This document shows positions 18,483-27,894 of a DNA stretch of 64,000 nt, piece by piece. The translations under genes were made by a program, and so were the position numbers. Position 1 is the first letter of the stretch. Each line of letters starts with the position of its first letter. Under the pieces are notes generated by a model. The model saw only the letters and a list, made by a program, of their open reading frames with translations. It was not told where the DNA came from and ran no database searches. This stretch comes from Bacteroidota bacterium (GTDB lineage: Bacteria; Bacteroidota; Bacteroidia; Bacteroidales; VadinHA17): contig DRFJ01000047.1 in assembly GCA_011050615.1 (NCBI GenBank), positions 1-64,000 on the forward strand. The letters run 5' to 3'.

Positions 18483-19056
18483 GAAAGAATCTAACCTGAA
18501 GAATATGCTTTTTGCCCTCTTGCTGATCACACTGATTGCTTCGGCCTCCCTGGGAGGTATCTATGAGCTGACAAAAGAGCCAATTGCAGCGGCAAAGCTT
18601 GAAAAAAAGAATAACGCAATAAAGCAGGTCATACCTGAATTTGATAACAACCCGACATCCGAAGTGTACAAGGCAGCTGTGAATGGAGATACCCTGTATT
18701 TTTACCCCGGGAAGAAGGGTAACGATCTGGTAGGTACTGCCGTTGAAACATACTCTAACCTGGGTTTCTCCGGTGAAATTAAGGTAATGGTTGGTTTCCT
18801 ACCCGACGGAACTATAAATGATGTGGCCGTTTTGGAGCATGAAGAAACGCCGGGATTGGGTGATAAGATGGAAAGAAAAAAGTCGGACTGGAGTGTACAA
18901 TTCCAGGGCAAGAATCCTGAAACATTCCGCCTGTCGGTAAAGAAAGATGGAGGCGACGTAGATGCAATAACAGCCTCCACCATCAGTTCAAGAGCCTTTT
19001 GCGATGCTGTAGCCAGGGCTTATGAAGAATATAAAAGTATTAATGATAATAAGTAA
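18475..19056 (+). CDS. rnfG: Rnf electron transport complex subunit G
   Basis: 193 residues. One N-terminal membrane helix (about 10-30) is followed by a periplasmic FMN-binding domain. DAITASTISS near residue 163 matches the flavinylation motif (D-x-x-T/S-x-A-T/S), where the threonine carries covalent FMN. LGDKMERKKSDWSVQFQGK is also typical of RnfG. It overlaps rnfD by 8 bp and precedes rnfE by 20 bp. Confidence 0.94.
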   Translation: MAKKESNLKNMLFALLLITLIASASLGGIYELTKEPIAAAKLEKKNNAIKQVIPEFDNNPTSEVYKAAVNGDTLYFYPGKKGNDLVGTAVETYSNLGFSGEIKVMVGFLPDGTINDVAVLEHEETPGLGDKMERKKSDWSVQFQGKNPETFRLSVKKDGGDVDAITASTISSRAFCDAVARAYEEYKSINDNK

Positions 19057-19076
19057 GAAAAAAGCCATAGATTAAA

Positions 19077-19664
19077 ATGAACCAGCTCAAGAATTTCACA
19101 AAAGGCTTTATCAGGGAAAATCCGGTATTTGCCCTTTTCCTGGGCCTGTGTCCCACCCTGGGTGTAACCACAACTGCAATTAACGGAATGGGCATGGGCC
19201 TGGCAACAACCTTTGTCCTGCTGATGGCCAACATAGTGGTTTCGCTTATCAAGAACTTTATTCCTGACAAAGTCAGGATACCTTCTTTTATAGTTATAAT
19301 CGCTTCTTTTGTAACCATAGTAGAGTTGACAATGCAGGCTTATCTGCCGGATCTGTTTGAAACCCTTGGCCTTTTCATTCCCCTGATTGTTGTAAACTGC
19401 CTTGTTCTGGGGCGTGCTGAAGCCTTTGCCTCCAAGAATAAGCTCCTGTCATCAGCCGTAGACGGCCTGGGTATGGGTCTGGGTTTTACCTTTGCTCTCA
19501 CACTTCTGGGCTCGGTAAGGGAAATACTTGGTTCAGGTTCTATTTTCGGTCTGAAATTTATTGAAGGTGACGGTATGCTTATTTTCATTCTTTCACCCGG
19601 TGCCTTCATAGCACTTGGCTACCTGATTGTGATTATTAACAAACTAAGCAGGAAAGGAGCATAA
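19077..19664 (+). CDS. rnfE: Rnf electron transport complex subunit E
   Basis: 195 residues, six or so membrane helices. [18 protein letters not shown] near the N-terminus carries the conserved Cys region (LGLCPxL), and [17 protein letters not shown] holds the second conserved NC. In RnfA/RnfE (as in NqrD/NqrE) these cysteines hold an intramembrane iron-sulfur centre between the two subunits. It ends 1 bp before rnfA begins, which supports tight stoichiometric expression. Confidence 0.95.
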   Translation: MNQLKNFTKGFIRENPVFALFLGLCPTLGVTTTAINGMGMGLATTFVLLMANIVVSLIKNFIPDKVRIPSFIVIIASFVTIVELTMQAYLPDLFETLGLFIPLIVVNCLVLGRAEAFASKNKLLSSAVDGLGMGLGFTFALTLLGSVREILGSGSIFGLKFIEGDGMLIFILSPGAFIALGYLIVIINKLSRKGA

Positions 19665-19665
19665 A

Positions 19666-20238
19666 ATGGAATATATCATTATCATCATATCGGCCATATT
19701 TGTTAATAATATTGTACTTAATAAGTTCCTTGGCATATGCCCTTTTATCGGGGTGTCAGCCAGGCTGGAAACCGCCATGGGCATGTCAGGAGCAGTACTC
19801 TTTGTAATGACTATAGCCACTCTGGTAACCTATCTTATACAGAACTACATACTTGTTCCTTTTGGGATAGGTTTTATGCAGACCATCACATTTATTCTTG
19901 TAATAGCCACCCTGGTCCAGCTTGTAGAAATAATACTCAAAAAAGTAAGTCCTTCGCTCTACCAGGCACTGGGCATCTTCCTTCCCCTGATTACCACTAA
20001 CTGTGCAGTTCTTGGAGTGGCGATAATGGCAGGCCAGCAGGACCTTAACCTGATGGAAAGCATAGTGTTTGCCATTGCCAATTCAATAGGTTTTGGCCTG
20101 GCATTAATCCTGTTTTCGGGACTGCGTGAACAGCTCGAACTAGCTGAAGTACCGGGTCCGATGAGGGGTGTCCCCATCGCATTTATTGTTGCCGGCCTGC
20201 TGGCTATGGCCTTTATGGGCTTTGCAGGTATTGTATGA
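19666..20238 (+). CDS. rnfA: Rnf electron transport complex subunit A
   Basis: 190 residues, six membrane helices, homologous to RnfE but inverted in topology. NNIVLNKFLGICPFIGVS and FLPLITTNCAVLGVA carry the paired conserved cysteines. It is the last gene of the operon; order B-C-D-G-E-A is the one found in anaerobic bacteria with a ferredoxin:NAD+ oxidoreductase. The convergent flavoprotein gene ends only 8 bp beyond its stop, and I see no strong terminator hairpin between them. Confidence 0.95.
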   Translation: MEYIIIIISAIFVNNIVLNKFLGICPFIGVSARLETAMGMSGAVLFVMTIATLVTYLIQNYILVPFGIGFMQTITFILVIATLVQLVEIILKKVSPSLYQALGIFLPLITTNCAVLGVAIMAGQQDLNLMESIVFAIANSIGFGLALILFSGLREQLELAEVPGPMRGVPIAFIVAGLLAMAFMGFAGIV

Positions 20239-20246
20239 TGTAAAAA

Positions 20247-23200
20247 TTATTTAAAGGCTTTCTCCAACAAACCGTCTCCTTCAATCCTGAGCCTGTTGAA
20301 ATACTCAGGAACGGATTTACCCATAAGCTGGTCGACATACATTCTTGCAAGATATTGCCCAAGCATGAATCCCTGTCCCCTCAGGCCTATGAATAAACCA
20401 TTTTCGGGATCAACAAACATCCTGGGCTCTACATAATAACCTGCCCACACTGCCTGGAATCCCACTGATGACAGGCAGGGAAGCCAGTCAACGAAGACTT
20501 CAGTGACAATCTCAAGAAAATCCTGTGAATTTATTTTCAGGTTCTTCCCTGTTTCTTCCGGTTCAACCATAGGTGAAGCACATCCGATTATCTGACCTGT
20601 CTCAGCCAGTTGTTGTCCGTATACTGCCGTAAAACCCTTATACTTTCTACGGTCGATCAGCATCGACAAGGGACTTCCATTTACACCTATCATTGGTAAA
20701 CGACGGGTGATGAAAGCCTGGTGTTTCACAGGATAGATACCGGTTTCGAGGCCCAATTTTGATGCGAATTTTGCACCTTCAGGACCAAGGGCATTAATAA
20801 AAATATTCGCTTGATATTCGATGTATTCATTATTATGATCACGGACAAGAACCCTGTATTCATTAGCGGTTCTGGTTACGTCAATCAGTTCACAGTCCTC
20901 CAGAACTTGTCCGCCGTGTTCAATTCCAATATTTCTTATTAAATCAATTACCCGGCCAGGTGTGGCCTGCCAGCAATTATCAGTTATAAGTGCAGCCCTG
21001 TATTTTTTCAGGTCAGGATTAAAATTAGGAGATACCTCTTTCCTGAAATCAGAAGGGGAAATCATTCTTGCGTCAGACCAGGCAACAGAAGCCTCAAGGT
21101 CTTTCATCAACCGGTCATCGTGGGCAAAGGTCACATATTTTATAGGTCTAAAATCAATATTTTTAATATCTTGTAACTCCTTAAATATCTGCAAATTATT
21201 ATTGGCAATATCAGAGAGTTCCGGGAGACTGAAATTAGGACGGCCGCCGGCAATATTCCTCCAGGAGGCTCCCCGACCATAATTTATCAATACCGTTTTA
21301 AGTCCCGCTTCAGACAGGTAGCGAAACAGGGCACTTCCTCCTATTCCTCCCCCTGCTACAAATGATTCAGTTTTTATAATTTTACGTTTCTGCCCTTCAG
21401 GCTGTATAATAATATTTTCATGAACATTACGGGGAGCCAATTCGCCCATAGCTATCTGGTTTGACATGGGGCCGCGTGGTGTTGGATCACCAACGAGGGA
21501 TATCCCATATTTAGGTAAGACCGTCTTAAGTCTTTTGATGCATCTTTTACCCCTGCAGGCTCCCATTCCCAGCCTTGTGGTATGTTTTATTTCATCTATC
21601 GAAATAAATCTCCTGTCTCCTATAATATTCAGTATATCAACCAGTTTTACATCATCACAGTGGCAGATATACTGATCACCCTCATATTTGTGAGATGAAT
21701 TTTTAAAGTCTATTTCATCAGGGTACAGTTCCTTCAGGATGAAGCCTCTGACCTGTGATAGTTTTTCACCATGTATATCGTGAGCTTTAACTCTTGCGAC
21801 ATTGGTTTTATTAGCTTTCTTCAGTATTTTCTCAATAATCCCTTCACCTAATTTTCTGCCCTGGTTATCTACAAGGTAAACCTCAGAATTTTCCTGTGCC
21901 TCATATTCAAGAGGCAGGAACAACCAGTCCTTTTTCAGGTTGTACCCGAATATTGCCAGCCCGGGACATTGGTATACACATTGCATACAGCCGATACATT
22001 TATCAAAATCGATTCTGGGAACAGTACTTGTTGATGATTTGGTAATTGCCCCATGCGGGCAAGCAAAGGCACAGGGATTACATGCGAAACCATAAAGGCA
22101 ATCGATCAGCACAAATGGTTTTTCTTCCATTCTTGCTCTTGAGGGCATATAAGGTTCTTCAATAATTCTTACGGGTTCCTGCTGTGAGTCAATATATTCT
22201 TTGGAAATTATTAGGTACTCTTTATAATTATATTTCACTCCCAGCTCCTCAAGAATCTCATAAGCAACCTGTTTGCCTCTCAATACGGCACTTGTTCCTT
22301 CTCCTATCCTGATGGCATCACCTGCCCCGTGGCAATTTCTTCCAAACACTTCCCTTCCTTTAATAAGGAGTGCATCATCAGGTATCAATCCGGTACAAAT
22401 ATTTATTGCGTCTATTCCGTCAATGACTCTTTCGGTTCCCGGCACGGGTTCGAAATTCACAGCATTGGCTACCACTGCTCCTCTTATACCATCATAGTTT
22501 TCATTTGGGATTGCCTTCACCAGCATTGTTGAAGTAAGTACCGGGATTCCCAGGCGTCTTACCCTGTTTGCCTGGACCGGGAATCCGCCCTCTGCCGGCA
22601 TTGCTTCAATAATTGCCTTTACCCTGGCTCCTGCCTGTACTAGCTGGTATGACGTCAGATAACCGATATTTCCTGCTCCAACCGTCAAGATATTCTTACC
22701 GAGCAGGGTAAATTCCTGGTTCATCATTTTCTGGACTACGGCAGCCGTATAGACACCAGGGACATCATCATTCTCAAAGGGTGGCATAAAGGGTACCGCA
22801 CCGGTAGCAATAATCAGATGGCCGGCATCGACATAATATATCTCTTCCGATTTAATATTCTTAACTGCCAGCCTCCTGCCTTCGAGTATATCCCAGGCCG
22901 TTGAGTCAAGGAAGATTCCATCATGATTTTTTCCTGCCAGGTGTCGTGCTATATCGAAGCCCCTCATCCCCCCAAATTTTTTTTCTTTCTCAAAAAAGAA
23001 GAACTGGTGTGTCTGCATTAAAAACTGGCCGCCTATCTGATCATTATTATCGATGACAATATTCCTGACCCCATGCTGATTCAATATCTCTCTGGCTGCC
23101 AGTCCGGCAGGCCCTGCTCCTATAATAAGCACATCAGTATTGTAAACATTGATAGCCTCATTCCTGTCGATCGTCAGAATATCGGGCTTATAATCATGTG

Positions 23201-23480
23201 GTACCTTTTTAACCTCTTTAACTCCGTTAACTTTTGTGATACATATTCTTCTGATTACACCATCTACAAGCATCTCACAGGCTCCACATTTCCCTATTCC
23301 GCACTCCAGGCTCCGTTTCCTGTTTTCAAGACTGAAGCTATGAACAGGATAACCCGCCTGATGGAGGGCTGCAGCAATGGTGAAATCTTTTTCTGCTACT
23401 ATTGTTTTCCCTTCATATTTAAAACTTACCCTTGATTCTTCCGGAACTTCAAGGATGGGATGTTTATTTATCTTTTGCAT
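20247..23480 (-). CDS. Multidomain iron-sulfur flavoprotein (HcnA/HcnB/HcnC- or amino-acid-dehydrogenase-like fusion)
   Basis: 1077 residues if started at ATG 23480 (MQKINKHPIL); the tracked start at 23540 adds 20 unlikely residues. Domains in order: plant-type 2Fe-2S (CGIGKCGACEM), FAD/NAD(P) disulfide-reductase-like module (DVLIIGAGPAGLAA, then ILTVGAGNIGYL), two 4Fe-4S motifs (CNPCAFACP and CIGCMQCVYQCP), a BFD-type 2Fe-2S domain (CHCDD ... GACRGKRC), and a second FAD domain of the DAO family (FVAGGGIGGSALF). Separate subunits of this kind make up hydrogen cyanide synthase, sarcosine/opine oxidases and proline dehydrogenase complexes. Here they form one chain. An amino or imino acid dehydrogenase seems likeliest; substrate and electron acceptor are unproven. 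Confidence 0.85.
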   Translation of the reverse strand: MQKINKHPILEVPEESRVSFKYEGKTIVAEKDFTIAAALHQAGYPVHSFSLENRKRSLECGIGKCGACEMLVDGVIRRICITKVNGVKEVKKVPHDYKPDILTIDRNEAINVYNTDVLIIGAGPAGLAAREILNQHGVRNIVIDNNDQIGGQFLMQTHQFFFFEKEKKFGGMRGFDIARHLAGKNHDGIFLDSTAWDILEGRRLAVKNIKSEEIYYVDAGHLIIATGAVPFMPPFENDDVPGVYTAAVVQKMMNQEFTLLGKNILTVGAGNIGYLTSYQLVQAGARVKAIIEAMPAEGGFPVQANRVRRLGIPVLTSTMLVKAIPNENYDGIRGAVVANAVNFEPVPGTERVIDGIDAINICTGLIPDDALLIKGREVFGRNCHGAGDAIRIGEGTSAVLRGKQVAYEILEELGVKYNYKEYLIISKEYIDSQQEPVRIIEEPYMPSRARMEEKPFVLIDCLYGFACNPCAFACPHGAITKSSTSTVPRIDFDKCIGCMQCVYQCPGLAIFGYNLKKDWLFLPLEYEAQENSEVYLVDNQGRKLGEGIIEKILKKANKTNVARVKAHDIHGEKLSQVRGFILKELYPDEIDFKNSSHKYEGDQYICHCDDVKLVDILNIIGDRRFISIDEIKHTTRLGMGACRGKRCIKRLKTVLPKYGISLVGDPTPRGPMSNQIAMGELAPRNVHENIIIQPEGQKRKIIKTESFVAGGGIGGSALFRYLSEAGLKTVLINYGRGASWRNIAGGRPNFSLPELSDIANNNLQIFKELQDIKNIDFRPIKYVTFAHDDRLMKDLEASVAWSDARMISPSDFRKEVSPNFNPDLKKYRAALITDNCWQATPGRVIDLIRNIGIEHGGQVLEDCELIDVTRTANEYRVLVRDHNNEYIEYQANIFINALGPEGAKFASKLGLETGIYPVKHQAFITRRLPMIGVNGSPLSMLIDRRKYKGFTAVYGQQLAETGQIIGCASPMVEPEETGKNLKINSQDFLEIVTEVFVDWLPCLSSVGFQAVWAGYYVEPRMFVDPENGLFIGLRGQGFMLGQYLARMYVDQLMGKSVPEYFNRLRIEGDGLLEKAFK

Positions 23481-23628
23481 ACCTGTATTTATTTTACAAG
23501 TGCGAAAAATAATAACATAAAAACAGGAAATAACTGACATCTGTCAGCTGGCACTCTTACAGTGACCAAAAAAATATTGAATTGATTAAGCTGCAATTAT
23601 CTCCGGCTTTGTGCGGGTTTCAATTTCC

Positions 23629-24435
23629 TTATAAAAGCATCAGGCTTATTCCTATGACTATAATCCCGCTTATCAGTCCGTAAATTGTTGTATGATGTTT
23701 ACCATATTGATGAGCTGCAGGGAGCAGCTCATCAAAGGATATATAAATCATAATGCCTGCAACTACAGCAAATACATAACCCAGGATTATCTGGTTATGG
23801 AAAAATGAAAGGATAAAATATCCAAAGAAGGCTCCCAGGGGCTCAGACAAACCTGACAGGGCAGCCCACCAGAATGCTTTCTTTCTTGAACCTGTTGCAT
23901 AATAAACCGGTACAGATACGGCAATGCCTTCCGGAATGTTATGGATGGCAATAGCGATTGCTATGCTTATTCCGACTGTTATATCCGATACTCCTGCCAT
24001 AAATGTTGCTATACCTTCAGGAAAATTATGAATGGCTATTGCAACAGCCGTAATAATACCCACACGCAGGAGTTTTTTCCCACGACAGGGCCGGCCGTTA
24101 TCCATTTGCTCCAGGCTCCTCATTTCGTGTGGGTTTTCCCGCGATGGTACCATCTTGTCTATTAAGGCAGTTAAAAAGACGCCAACTATAAAAAAAATGA
24201 ATGTAAGCCAGGCAGAAGCATTTTCAGTATATTGCCTGCCTATAATTATGTTTGCCTCACCAAGAATCTCGGTAAAGGAAATATAAATCATTACACCGGC
24301 AGAAAAGCCCAGGGAATAAGAAAGGAAGGTGGTATTTGTCCGTTTGGCAAAAAAAGCTATTCCTCCCCCGATGGCTGTAGCAAGACCTGCAAATAATGTC
24401 AACCCGAAGGCAAGGTAAATATTAGTCCACTCCAT
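23629..24435 (-). CDS. zupT: ZIP-family metal transporter (ZupT-like)
   Basis: 268 residues with about eight membrane helices. Helices IV and V carry the metal-binding signatures HNFPEGIATF and HNIPEGIAVSVP, with the H-N-x-P-E-G motif repeated as in bacterial ZupT. GGGIAFFAKR and SAGVMIYISFTEI are also family features. It imports zinc and possibly other divalent metals into the cytoplasm. A short, partly charged loop (about 90-115) separates the two halves. It precedes the flavoprotein gene in the same direction by 148 bp; that gap has a small ctgacatctgtcag hairpin and otherwise nothing I recognise. Confidence 0.92.
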   Translation of the reverse strand: MEWTNIYLAFGLTLFAGLATAIGGGIAFFAKRTNTTFLSYSLGFSAGVMIYISFTEILGEANIIIGRQYTENASAWLTFIFFIVGVFLTALIDKMVPSRENPHEMRSLEQMDNGRPCRGKKLLRVGIITAVAIAIHNFPEGIATFMAGVSDITVGISIAIAIAIHNIPEGIAVSVPVYYATGSRKKAFWWAALSGLSEPLGAFFGYFILSFFHNQIILGYVFAVVAGIMIYISFDELLPAAHQYGKHHTTIYGLISGIIVIGISLMLL

Positions 24436-24588
24436 TCCTGTAAAGTAAAACGAATTTGATCTGCAAAATTACAAAAAGTCAGTTGAATACAATGGTTAAT
24501 TTTAAAACTTATAATTTCATCTTTCCCCGTACCGGTTCAGCCAGCTTTTTTTGTAAGGGAATGTATATGATAATACCTTCCAAATCAC

Positions 24589-24596
24589 TACTTTTG
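24589..24596 (+). promoter_or_regulatory. Possible -7 promoter element for the J-domain gene
   Basis: TACTTTTG matches TAnnTTTG exactly and is identical to the -7 element of the tRNA-Lys promoter in this window. It lies 18 bases before the TTG start at 24614, giving a very short leader. A TTTG -33 box at the right distance is not evident. Confidence 0.4.
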
Positions 24597-24613
24597 CATC
24601 TCAGTAAAGTATA

Positions 24614-25156
24614 TTGAGCCGGATAGAAAAATATTACCGCTTGCTTGGATTGGAGCCGGGAGCCCGGATTGATGATATAAAGAAAGCATACAGGATTTGT
24701 GCCCGCAAATATCATCCCGACCTTAATAAATCGGCTTCAGCAACGCAGTTATTCATAGAAACCACCGAAGCCTACCAGTTCCTGCTCGCGCATTATAAGA
24801 GACAGGACAACTTAAAAGACAGTGACTTCATTAATGAATGGGAGAGCTATAAAAAAGAGCAGGCCCGCCGTACCGCTTATACCCATGCCAGAAAACGATA
24901 TAATAATTTCGTCAGATCAGACCTTTACAAATCAACACAAATACTTGACAGAACAAGGTTTTACATCGGAATTGTTTTTTCTGTTTTTATAATAATTATG
25001 GCCATACACGGGTATATTTACAGGCTAAAAATGGTTGACCTGGGATTTGAAAAACCCACCCTGGCAGGTTTTCTGTTTCTACTGTTTATCGGGATCCTCT
25101 TCCTTGTCACCTCACTCTTATTTCTTTATAATTACCACTGGAAAAATAAAAAATAA
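24614..25156 (+). CDS. Membrane-anchored J-domain protein
   Basis: 180 residues with a TTG start (no ATG fits before the J domain). Residues 6-65 form a J domain: YYRLLGLEPGARIDDIKKAYR, then ARKYHPDLN with the HPD tripeptide needed to stimulate DnaK. Two hydrophobic helices follow near residues 115-135 and 148-172, so the J domain faces the cytoplasm and is tethered to the inner membrane. It lacks the Gly/Phe and zinc-finger regions of DnaJ. It precedes the thioesterase gene by 9 bp, suggesting an operon. Confidence 0.85.
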   Translation: MSRIEKYYRLLGLEPGARIDDIKKAYRICARKYHPDLNKSASATQLFIETTEAYQFLLAHYKRQDNLKDSDFINEWESYKKEQARRTAYTHARKRYNNFVRSDLYKSTQILDRTRFYIGIVFSVFIIIMAIHGYIYRLKMVDLGFEKPTLAGFLFLLFIGILFLVTSLLFLYNYHWKNKK

Positions 25157-25165
25157 GCTGTAACT

Positions 25166-25642
25166 ATGAGAAGAAAAATTATAAACCCCTATGACCCCCA
25201 GTTAAACAAGTGTTTCGGCTGCAGCAAGAGCAATCCCATTGGCCTGAAGCTCGAGTTCGAGGAAGATGATGATTATGTAACTGCCGCATGGGAGCCGGAA
25301 GAATATTACCAGGGGTATATAAATGTACTGCATGGAGGGATCATAGCCACGATGCTTGACGAGGTGGGTGCATGGTGCGTAACTGTAAAGACCGGGACAG
25401 CCGGGGTAACCTCTGAACTTAGGGTAAGATATCTTAAGCCTGTTTTTATGAACAATGGCAGGATACTGCTTAAGGCCAGGATAGTGAAAACAGAAGGGAG
25501 GATTGTATATCTTAAATGTGACCTCTCCGATGGCAATGGCAAAATATGTGCTGAGGCTGATACAATATTCTTCACATATCCCGAGGAAGTGGCAAAACGT
25601 AAATTTGGATATCCTGGCCAGGAATATTTCTTTGAAAAATAA
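25166..25642 (+). CDS. PaaI-like hotdog-fold thioesterase
   Basis: 158 residues. The hotdog motif is seen in YINVLHGGIIATMLDEVGAW, with the HGG-x8-DE pattern of PaaI/4HBT-type acyl-CoA thioesterases, followed by TSELRVRYLKPV. An N-terminal CFGCSKSNPIGLKLEF (a C-x-x-C-x3-N-P-x-G-L segment) is typical of the subgroup found in Bacteroidetes. It probably hydrolyses an acyl- or aryl-CoA in the cytoplasm. It lies 9 bp after the J-domain gene. Confidence 0.85.
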   Translation: MRRKIINPYDPQLNKCFGCSKSNPIGLKLEFEEDDDYVTAAWEPEEYYQGYINVLHGGIIATMLDEVGAWCVTVKTGTAGVTSELRVRYLKPVFMNNGRILLKARIVKTEGRIVYLKCDLSDGNGKICAEADTIFFTYPEEVAKRKFGYPGQEYFFEK

Positions 25643-25703
25643 GAACTTATATGGCATGTTTTTTGATGCTCTTAATCCAGGCTAAACCAAAAAACATACC
25701 GGA

Positions 25704-26933
25704 ATGACACGCATTGTCTTATTTATCGTCTTTCTCTTAATACCAATCTGTTCATGTGAGAAGAATAACCCGGATAATCTGCCTGACGAGCCCATACCCA
25801 TAGAACTTACAGTATCACAAAAAGAACTGGTGAGGGCCGACAACGCCTTCGGTTTTGATATTTTCAGGCTGATAATGCAGGACACTGATGACGAGAATGT
25901 AATGATCTCTCCTCTAAGTATTTCATACGCACTTTCCATGACACTTAACGGGGCAAACGGGGTAACACGTGATTCAATGATGAAAGCACTGAGGTATTAT
26001 AACATCAGTTTAGAGGAAATAAATAATTCATACAAGGACCTGACAGACAAACTAATGAAAGTTGATAAGCGGGTGATAAGCGAAATTGCAAATTCTGTCT
26101 GGGTTGAAGAAAGATTAAGGGTAAAGCAGGCTTTCATGGATAGCCTCACGGAGTATTTTAATGCCGAAGTCCATGATTTCTCTGTCAGTGATCCCGATAT
26201 TGTGGATATCATTAACGGATGGATTGAAGATAATACTCATGGTAAAATAAAGGACATGATCAATGAGCTGCCCGCGGACATTGCAATGCTCCTCATAAAT
26301 GCCATTTATTTTAACGGGAAGTGGAAATATGAATTTGACAGGGATAATACAACTGATATGCCGTTCTATCCTGAATCAGGCCCTGAAGTAAGTGTCCCCA
26401 TGATGAACCAGGAAGTAACGGTAAAAATAAATTCACAGGCTGAATTCATGTTACTCGAGTTACCTTACGGCCAGGGAAATTATGTTATGGATATAATTCT
26501 TCCCGAAGATGGTTTCACAAGTTCAGACATTATCCCGATGCTCAATGCCGAAGACTGGGCTGACTGGACTGAAAATATGTATAAGACCAGTATTGACCTG
26601 TTTATGCCAAGGTTCAAATATGAATTCAAGACCGAATTAAAAAATGTTTTGAGTGCTATGGGAATGGGTATAGCATTCACCCCCTTTGCAGCAGATTTTT
26701 CTAACATATCTGAGCAGGATCTTTTCATCAGCAAAGTATTACACCAGACTTTTATAGAAACCAATGAAGAAGGTACTGAAGCAGCTGCCGCAACAGTTGT
26801 AATGATGGAACTGACATCCGTTCCCAGCGGTCCGCTTGTTGTAAAACTGGATAAGCCATTCATTTACATAATAAGGGAAACAAGTACCAATAGCATCGTA
26901 TTTATGGGTAAAACAGGGAATCCTGCCAATTAA
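25704..26933 (+). CDS. Serpin-family protease inhibitor, lipoprotein
   Basis: 409 residues. The signal sequence ends in a lipobox (PICSC-E), so it is membrane-anchored and exported. The rest spans the full serpin fold: NVMISPLSISYALSMTLNGA (helix B), NAIYFNGKWKYEF, the hinge EEGTEAAAATVV, and the closing strand PFIYIIRETSTNSIVFMGK. Counting from the hinge, P1-P1' falls at about Thr-Ser in ELTSVPSG. The AAAA hinge is consistent with an inhibitory serpin that traps serine or cysteine proteases, perhaps those of competitors or a host. Neighbours give no specific clue. Confidence 0.93.
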   Translation: MTRIVLFIVFLLIPICSCEKNNPDNLPDEPIPIELTVSQKELVRADNAFGFDIFRLIMQDTDDENVMISPLSISYALSMTLNGANGVTRDSMMKALRYYNISLEEINNSYKDLTDKLMKVDKRVISEIANSVWVEERLRVKQAFMDSLTEYFNAEVHDFSVSDPDIVDIINGWIEDNTHGKIKDMINELPADIAMLLINAIYFNGKWKYEFDRDNTTDMPFYPESGPEVSVPMMNQEVTVKINSQAEFMLLELPYGQGNYVMDIILPEDGFTSSDIIPMLNAEDWADWTENMYKTSIDLFMPRFKYEFKTELKNVLSAMGMGIAFTPFAADFSNISEQDLFISKVLHQTFIETNEEGTEAAAATVVMMELTSVPSGPLVVKLDKPFIYIIRETSTNSIVFMGKTGNPAN

Positions 26934-26979
26934 GAGTAAAAAATCCTTATCTTTAATTTAGTTCTTCCAACAATATTAT

Positions 26980-27888
26980 ATGATAAGGATTTCTATTTTT
27001 ATCCTGGCTTTCCGGATAGCCACCCAATTTTCAGGCAATATGAATACGACATACACCAAGGAGCCTGGCGATGCTGTTTTATCATTCGGATTAATAGCAG
27101 ATGTCCAGTATTGCGATTGTAAAAGTCAGGGATCAAGACATTTTGGCAAGTCACTTAATAAACTCAGTGAAGCAATTGACGACTTTAATGATAGTAACAT
27201 TGACTTCATAATTAATCTGGGTGACCTGATAGAAGAAGATTTCCGGTCGTTTCAAGCGGTGATGGAAATCCTTGAAAAAAGTGACAAAAAGATATTTCAT
27301 CTGCCAGGCAACCATGATTACAGTGTAAAAAGGAAGCATAAGAAGGAAGTAAATACTATCCTCACAGGAGAAAATACCTATTACAGTTTCTCTTCAAAAG
27401 GGTTCAGGTTCATTGCCCTGAATAGTTGTGAAATAAGCACATATTCAGGATCCTTCCTGTCCGAATTAAAGGCAAACACTATGCTGGCAAGGCTGCAAAG
27501 GGATTCACAGCCCAATGCTTATGAATGGAACGGGGCTCTGAGCAGAAGGCAGGTAAAGTGGTTTGAATCAGAACTTACCGAAGCGGACAGCAAAAATGAG
27601 CATGTACTGATCTTTTCTCACCATACTGTTGAGCCTGCCGGTACTCACAATATTTATAACAGGGAAGAAATCCTTGAAATTATTTCAGGCCATGATAATA
27701 TAATTGCATGGTTTTCCGGGCATAACCATTCAGGAGGATACAGTAATTACAGGGATATACATTTTATTACTTTAAAAGCTATGGTTGAAACCCCTGATAG
27801 TAATTCATGGGCGCTTGTGGAGATTTATAATGATATGCTCCGGATAAATGGCAGGGGCAGGGAAGAAAGCCGTGTATTGACTTACTAG
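26980..27888 (+). CDS. Calcineurin-like metallophosphoesterase (ADP-ribose/CDP-alcohol diphosphatase-like)
   Basis: 302 residues. Motifs of dimetal phosphoesterases occur in order: GLIADVQYCD (D-x-Q variant), NLGDLIEED (GD), PGNHDYS (GNHD), FSHH and GHNHSGG (GHxH). The D-V-Q-Y-x-D opening rather than D-x-H, together with the spacing, resembles Mn-dependent ADP-ribose/CDP-alcohol diphosphatases. The N-terminal hydrophobic stretch could be a signal peptide, placing it in the periplasm. It ends 6 bp before the convergent SiaC-like gene. Confidence 0.85.
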   Translation: MIRISIFILAFRIATQFSGNMNTTYTKEPGDAVLSFGLIADVQYCDCKSQGSRHFGKSLNKLSEAIDDFNDSNIDFIINLGDLIEEDFRSFQAVMEILEKSDKKIFHLPGNHDYSVKRKHKKEVNTILTGENTYYSFSSKGFRFIALNSCEISTYSGSFLSELKANTMLARLQRDSQPNAYEWNGALSRRQVKWFESELTEADSKNEHVLIFSHHTVEPAGTHNIYNREEILEIISGHDNIIAWFSGHNHSGGYSNYRDIHFITLKAMVETPDSNSWALVEIYNDMLRINGRGREESRVLTY

Positions 27889-27894
27889 TTATTC

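Noticed and set aside
25643-25703. Possible terminator between the thioesterase and serpin genes
   Set aside because: There is a weak ATG..CAT-type palindrome with a T-run but no convincing stem, so it was not listed as a feature.
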